NCBI GenBank assembly: GCA_024196135.1
Contig: JAMQCK010001165.1
Span: 1 to 11,293, forward strand
Length of the DNA: 11,293 nt
Source of the DNA: Pleurotus ostreatus/Saccharomyces cerevisiae fusant
Lineage: Eukaryota; Opisthokonta
Direction: 5' to 3'
Both the position numbers and the translations under genes were made by a program. The notes beneath the pieces were generated by a model. The model was not told where the DNA came from. It did no database searches and saw only the letters and a program-made list of their open reading frames with translations. This document shows positions 7,753 to 11,293 of this stretch, one piece after another. Within the stretch, counting starts at the first letter, position 1; every line of letters begins with the position of its first letter.

Positions 7753-8396
7753 TAGGTTCTTTTGACAAAGCTGCTCTCGAGATTTCCAATGAGTCAATGA
7801 CCACAGCGACGGACACTTGGCGCGCGGCGTGTAAAAACCGCTCGTACCTGCGCTGGTCCCGTCTTGCCGGTCACAGCACCTTTTTGTTCGCCGACGGACA
7901 CCTATGGTTATGATCAACGCTACAGTATCGCTCCTCAAAGGGGCCCACGCACTTGCGTATGGACTATCGTGTGTGATAGCTCGGCTCATATCTCAGTAAT
8001 GTCATTTGTTGCTTGTGTTGCTATCTTTCCCATCTGGCTTTTTTTCGCGACACTTTACCAGCTACCGCGTCGCTTTGGCCAGGCAACAACAGCTCCATCT
8101 ACCGAACAATAGCAATGGGTAAGCACTGCCTTCCCGCGATGCACGTTTGCTGACTGGTATGAACAGGGTCGCTTGGCCCGCTTTGTCGCATTGGTCCTTT
8201 GAACAGCCATGCGGCGGTCAGGCATTACTACTTTTGGATGTCAAACAATGACACCGCCTCGCGGTCAACGCGTTGGTTTCCAGTTTTTGCCTTTCGGAGT
8301 TATCGCTTGTGCGCGATATATAGGGCACTAGTGCTCTGTAACTTTCACCAGCATCTCACTCTTGACCACCGTCTCTGCCGCCACCTCGCTCGCGCC
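7753..8396. other. Intergenic region with possible 5' leader elements
   Basis: This 644-bp gap has no gene I can firmly support. It contains a 37-codon ORF at 7999-8112 (one hydrophobic segment), a well-formed 48-nt intron candidate at 8119-8166 (GTAAGC donor, GCTGACT branch, AACAG acceptor), and a TATATAG box at 8317-8323. Frame 8169-8396 is open and runs into the next gene. The leader of the gene at 8397 may therefore begin further upstream than the TATA box implies. Confidence 0.4.
8317..8323 (+). promoter_or_regulatory. TATA-like box before the disordered-protein gene
   Basis: TATATAG lies 80 bp before the ATG at 8397. The interval between holds CT/CA-rich sequence suited to a transcription start, and the ATG has a good context (CGCGCCATGTC). 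This supports 8397 as the main start. Confidence 0.55.
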
Positions 8397-9377
8397 ATGT
8401 CTTCGCTTAGGGCCGACGACTCCTTGGCCTCTGTGGAGTCCAATACATCGAAGACGACGGAAGAGAGACCAGACAGTCCCAGCCATTGGTTCGGCATCGC
8501 TCACTATGCTGGGGAGAATATGGCTCCCAAAGAGGATGATGAGGATGACGATGAGGCTTACTTTGGCGGTGCCCAACCTAGAGACGACGACGACTACGAC
8601 TACATCGTCTACGACTACGGCGACGCCGAGAGCCGGACTTTGCGCTCAACGCCTAGCCACAGCAGCGTCGCCAGCACCGCCAGTGCCACCTCCAGCTCCA
8701 CGGTCTCAGCGGTCGGCTCCGTAGCCTCCCGCTCTTCTTCGATCACTCTCGGACGCGCGGATAGCTGGAGCACAGACCACTCGGGCTATAGACGGCAAGA
8801 GGTACACGCGCTGATGAACGATCCGGTCTACCTGAACAGAAGCTCAAGCTCCTTCTTGCAGACCTCCATCGGCAGCGGATCCTATCATGCGCCTTGTCCA
8901 TCTCCTCCACCACCTCCTCCCCCTGCTTATACCCCTGCATATCCTGTCGGTTACCCCTACCAAGGTGGCCACTCGCGACCAGCTGCCCTAGGGCGGACGG
9001 ACTCGACCAACACTATCGCCACCGAGCCCGACGACTCTGTCCCCGATCGTCGCTCGCCCACTCCTCAGCCAAGCAGCTCGGCGCCCCGCACGCAAAACGC
9101 CAACATCACCTACGCTCGTCGTGATGTCGCCACATCCCCTCGTCCAGCACGGTCGACCCGAGGCGTCGAGGCGCACTCACCCCAAAGCCCTTTAAGGCGG
9201 CGTACAGCCATTTTGACCGTATTACCGTCATATTACGGGTATGAGGACCGAACCAAGCAGACAGAGGCACGCGTCGACGGTCTCCGACAGAGCCCTCGGA
9301 ATAGGCAAGTTCCCCGCATCTACCAAGCTGGGGGTCATGGCTCCTTCGTCCGCTCAGAACCTCAGTACCGCGAGTGA
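8397..9377 (+). CDS. Intrinsically disordered Ser/Pro/Asp-rich protein
   Basis: A single open frame of 326 aa with no family I recognise. There is no signal peptide or membrane segment. Residues 46-53 form an acidic run (EDDEDDDE); 63-76 alternate Asp and Tyr (DDDDYDYIVYDYGD), encoded by a GAC/TAC codon repeat at 8583-8621. A Ser/Thr/Ala/Val stretch follows (SSVASTASATSSSTVSAV). Residues 170-178 are seven prolines then AY, giving a PPAY motif that fits the PPxY ligand of WW domains. The remainder is rich in SP, TP and RR (SPTPQPSSSAP, SPQSPLRRR), resembling proline-directed kinase substrates. Composition predicts disorder throughout. The start at 8397 is chosen for its Kozak-like context 80 bp after a TATA box; the frame remains open further upstream. 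A 52-nt candidate intron near the 3' end (9239-9290) would change the C-terminus. A role as signalling or trafficking adaptor is only a guess from the motifs. Confidence 0.65.
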   Translation: MSSLRADDSLASVESNTSKTTEERPDSPSHWFGIAHYAGENMAPKEDDEDDDEAYFGGAQPRDDDDYDYIVYDYGDAESRTLRSTPSHSSVASTASATSSSTVSAVGSVASRSSSITLGRADSWSTDHSGYRRQEVHALMNDPVYLNRSSSSFLQTSIGSGSYHAPCPSPPPPPPPAYTPAYPVGYPYQGGHSRPAALGRTDSTNTIATEPDDSVPDRRSPTPQPSSSAPRTQNANITYARRDVATSPRPARSTRGVEAHSPQSPLRRRTAILTVLPSYYGYEDRTKQTEARVDGLRQSPRNRQVPRIYQAGGHGSFVRSEPQYRE

Positions 9378-9649
9378 TGACGACTTGCACAAAGGGTGGC
9401 TATCGTGGGCAACTGCTCATGGAACACGTTCAGAACGCTTCGGAGAGGGTTCCAATAATCAGACCTATGTTTTCATTGTTACGAACTATACTTCCACTTT
9501 TCATTGCTCTGTTACGCATACATATAGATTGACTCCTGCATTTACGACGCTCACGACTAATATGGATACGAATACGAATAACTAACTTCCTTAACTCTCT
9601 TCAAACAAAGTATAACGGACAGAGAACAAGAACAACTCGTGTGATCATC
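9378..9649. other. Shared 3' region between convergent genes
   Basis: The 272 bp between the stop codons of two convergent genes are AT-richer than the surroundings, particularly 9470-9610, with runs such as ATACGAATACGAATAAC that could serve 3' end formation on either strand. No gene is supported here. Confidence 0.5.
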
Positions 9650-11267
9650 TCAAACTCCCCCCGACACGCTCTTCCTCACCGCACCCGTCGACACGGACGA
9701 GTCGCCCTCGGTCGCCTGCGGTTCGTCCCCCTTCCTTCCAAACCCAATCCCCGTCCCGTCTCCCTTCAGCTTCTTCAGCCCTTTGCGCGCGCGATAGTAC
9801 TTGCCGTGACTGAGCAGGTAGTAAAGCTTGAAGCACAGCAGCGCGAAGCCGTCTTCCTCCATCTCGAGCTCGATGGGGTACTCCGCGCCGAGACGCTGCG
9901 CGGCGGCGATGCCGGAGAGCACGGCGACCTCGTGCGCGTTGACAAGCGTCCAGCTGCCGGCGAAGGTGACGCTTTTCTTCCCGTTCAAGAGCCACATCCA
10001 GGGGACGACGAAGGCGTAGTGCGTCCAGGCATGGCTATGGAGCGCGTCAACGCGTGAATTAAGGACTGCCTCTCATGAACGCACCAGAGCTGGTGCCACC
10101 AATCCTCGCGGATGATCTTGTCGCGCTCTATCTCTTCGTACGACCACGTATCACGGTGAGCCTTGTTCAGGAAGATGGTCTGGGCCAATCATGAGACGAC
10201 GCTGTGAAAGAGGCTGGCGCCACATACCTGGAAGACATGCTTCTCGAATGGGAGATCGCGCGAGAACTGGGCCTGGTAGTTCGAGCAGTCGAAGCACATC
10301 TCCAGCTTGGCCGGGTCGGCGGGCGTCTGCTTGATGTAGTACATCCTACGCGACGGTCAGTATCATGCCAACCCTCGAGCCGAACGAGAGAAGCCGGCAG
10401 CGCCGAGAAAAGGCTGGAAGACAGACTCACGGCTTGAATTCTTTGCGCCCACGCTCCACGCGCTCGCTCTCGTCTTTATCGCCTAGAATTGTGACCGCCC
10501 TATCCTCGTCGAACCGATTCGTGTACCACTTCTCCATGTATGCCGTATCGTTGTGCGTGACCGTTATATCGTCCGAGAACTTCGCGGCTCCAAGGACCTT
10601 GCGCTCGACCCAGCGAGACTTCTTGCCGAGGATGCGCTTGGCCGTATCCGCGAGAACGCAGAGGACGAGCTCGTCGTATTCCTCGTCCGTCTCCCGCTTA
10701 TCGGCACCGCGCATCTTGACCCGGACGTGTTTATTGTCGCGCTCAACAACCTCAAGGAGCTCCGTGCTCAGGCGAACCGTGATGCCGCGCCTTTCGAGGT
10801 CCTTGTGCCAGTCACCATAGAAGGCGCCGAACTCCGGGAAGACGACCATCGGCGGCTCGTTGCTGGCGAGCGAGTGCTTGTCGGGCGGGTACCACATCCC
10901 GTACGTCGGGCTCGTAAAGATGCGCTCGAGGATGATGGTCGGTACGTCGGGCGTCGCGTTACCCGTTCCCAGGAAGAGCGCGATACTCGGCATGAGCATC
11001 GAGAGCACGAACTCGTCCGAGAAGCGCCAGATCTTCGCGAAAGTCTTGATCGGGACGACCGCCCAGAGAAGCTCCGTACGGCGCACCCAGCGCAGCGCAG
11101 TGTCGAAGCGCGCGATGTCCTTCTGGAGCCTGGCGACGAGCTCGGTGGGGAAGACGTTCGTCCAGAAGTTGTCGCCCTTGCCGAAGGAGACGTGCAGGTT
11201 GACCGGCGTGACGTCGTGCCCTTGCTTGCGGAACATATGCATGGTGTGGCGGAAGATGTTCGAGCCT
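9650..11267 (-). CDS. FAD/NAD(P)-binding amine-oxidase-like protein, 5' partial
   Basis: Minus-strand exons 11267-10431, 10345-10228, 10179-10085 and 10034-9650 join in frame (introns 85, 48 and 50 nt, GT-AG) to 477 aa plus stop. The 5' end is missing: the first visible exon starts inside a codon after the acceptor GCGCAG, and an intron runs off the window at 11268-11293. The visible part begins just after where the N-terminal Rossmann GxGxxG should be, with GSNIFRHTMHMFRKQGHDV. Further blocks are LHVSFGKG, FLGTGNATPDVPTI, SPTYGMWYPPDKHS, DELVLCVLADTAKRILG, FSDDITVTHNDTAYM, EKHVFQTIFLN and DWWHQLCHAWTHYAFVVPW. Near the C-terminus SWTLVNAHEVAVLSGIAAA (about 9899-9957) resembles the FAD-contacting end of flavin amine oxidases. 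This matches the predicted NAD/FAD-binding protein group (COG2907-like, PF01593 type) common in basidiomycetes. Substrate is unknown; bacterial relatives are often encoded beside cyclopropane fatty acid synthase, which hints at lipid modification but is no proof here. The last 40 residues are low-complexity and basic. Confidence 0.88.
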
Positions 11268-11293
11268 CTGCGCGAGGCGTGAGCTTAGGCGGG

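Noticed and set aside
7130..9377. Joining the 7130 gene and the 8397 gene into one
   Set aside because: Phases would permit it through a 250-nt intron (about 7746-7996), but this is far longer than local introns, has a weak donor (GTACTA), and ignores the in-frame TAG at 7750 and the TATA box at 8317.
1..11293. Transposons, tRNA/rRNA genes, CRISPR arrays, viral insertions
   Set aside because: No transposase or reverse transcriptase motifs, long terminal or inverted repeats, RNA gene signatures or spaced direct repeats were seen by eye on either strand.

Overview
The window looks like nuclear DNA of a filamentous basidiomycete, most likely a wood- or litter-decaying agaricomycete of the polypore type. 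Protein-coding genes are cut by many very short GT-AG introns (mostly 46-63 nt, with CTGAC-like branch points), spacing is compact, and the gene content (CE16 acetylesterase, modular AA9 copper oxygenase) fits plant cell wall decay. The organism assignment is an inference; no rRNA or other marker is present. I joined all exons by hand; in every multi-exon gene the phases close without a frameshift.

Layout. (1) 259-1441, plus: secreted carbohydrate esterase family 16 (GDSL/SGNH) protein, 3 exons. (2) 1839-4352, plus: RAD17, the DNA damage checkpoint clamp loader subunit, 11 exons, 665 aa. (3) 4796-6492, plus: secreted AA9 lytic polysaccharide monooxygenase with a long Ser/Thr/Ala linker and a small four-cysteine C-terminal module that is not a canonical CBM1, 8 exons, 443 aa, behind a clear TATA box. 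(4) 7130-7752, plus: small unrecognised helical protein, 3 exons, 151 aa, tentative. (5) 8397-9377, plus: intrinsically disordered Ser/Pro/Asp-rich protein, 326 aa, behind a TATATAG box. (6) 9650-11267, minus: C-terminal 477 aa of a FAD/NAD(P)-binding amine-oxidase-like oxidoreductase; its 5' end lies beyond the right edge. Genes 5 and 6 converge with 272 bp between their stop codons.

How the genes relate. CE16 (deacetylation of hemicellulose oligomers) and AA9 (oxidative polysaccharide cleavage) act in the same extracellular process and sit on either side of RAD17, a nuclear housekeeping checkpoint gene. Nothing suggests that RAD17 belongs to that pathway. I see no tRNA, rRNA, CRISPR, transposon or integrated virus.

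I did not find a clear-cut new biological system. The best leads are the AA9 C-terminal cysteine module with its hexapeptide-repeat linker, the disordered protein at 8397 with a possible alternative upstream start, the orphan gene at 7130, and several 51-nt introns without in-frame stops whose retention would insert 17 residues.
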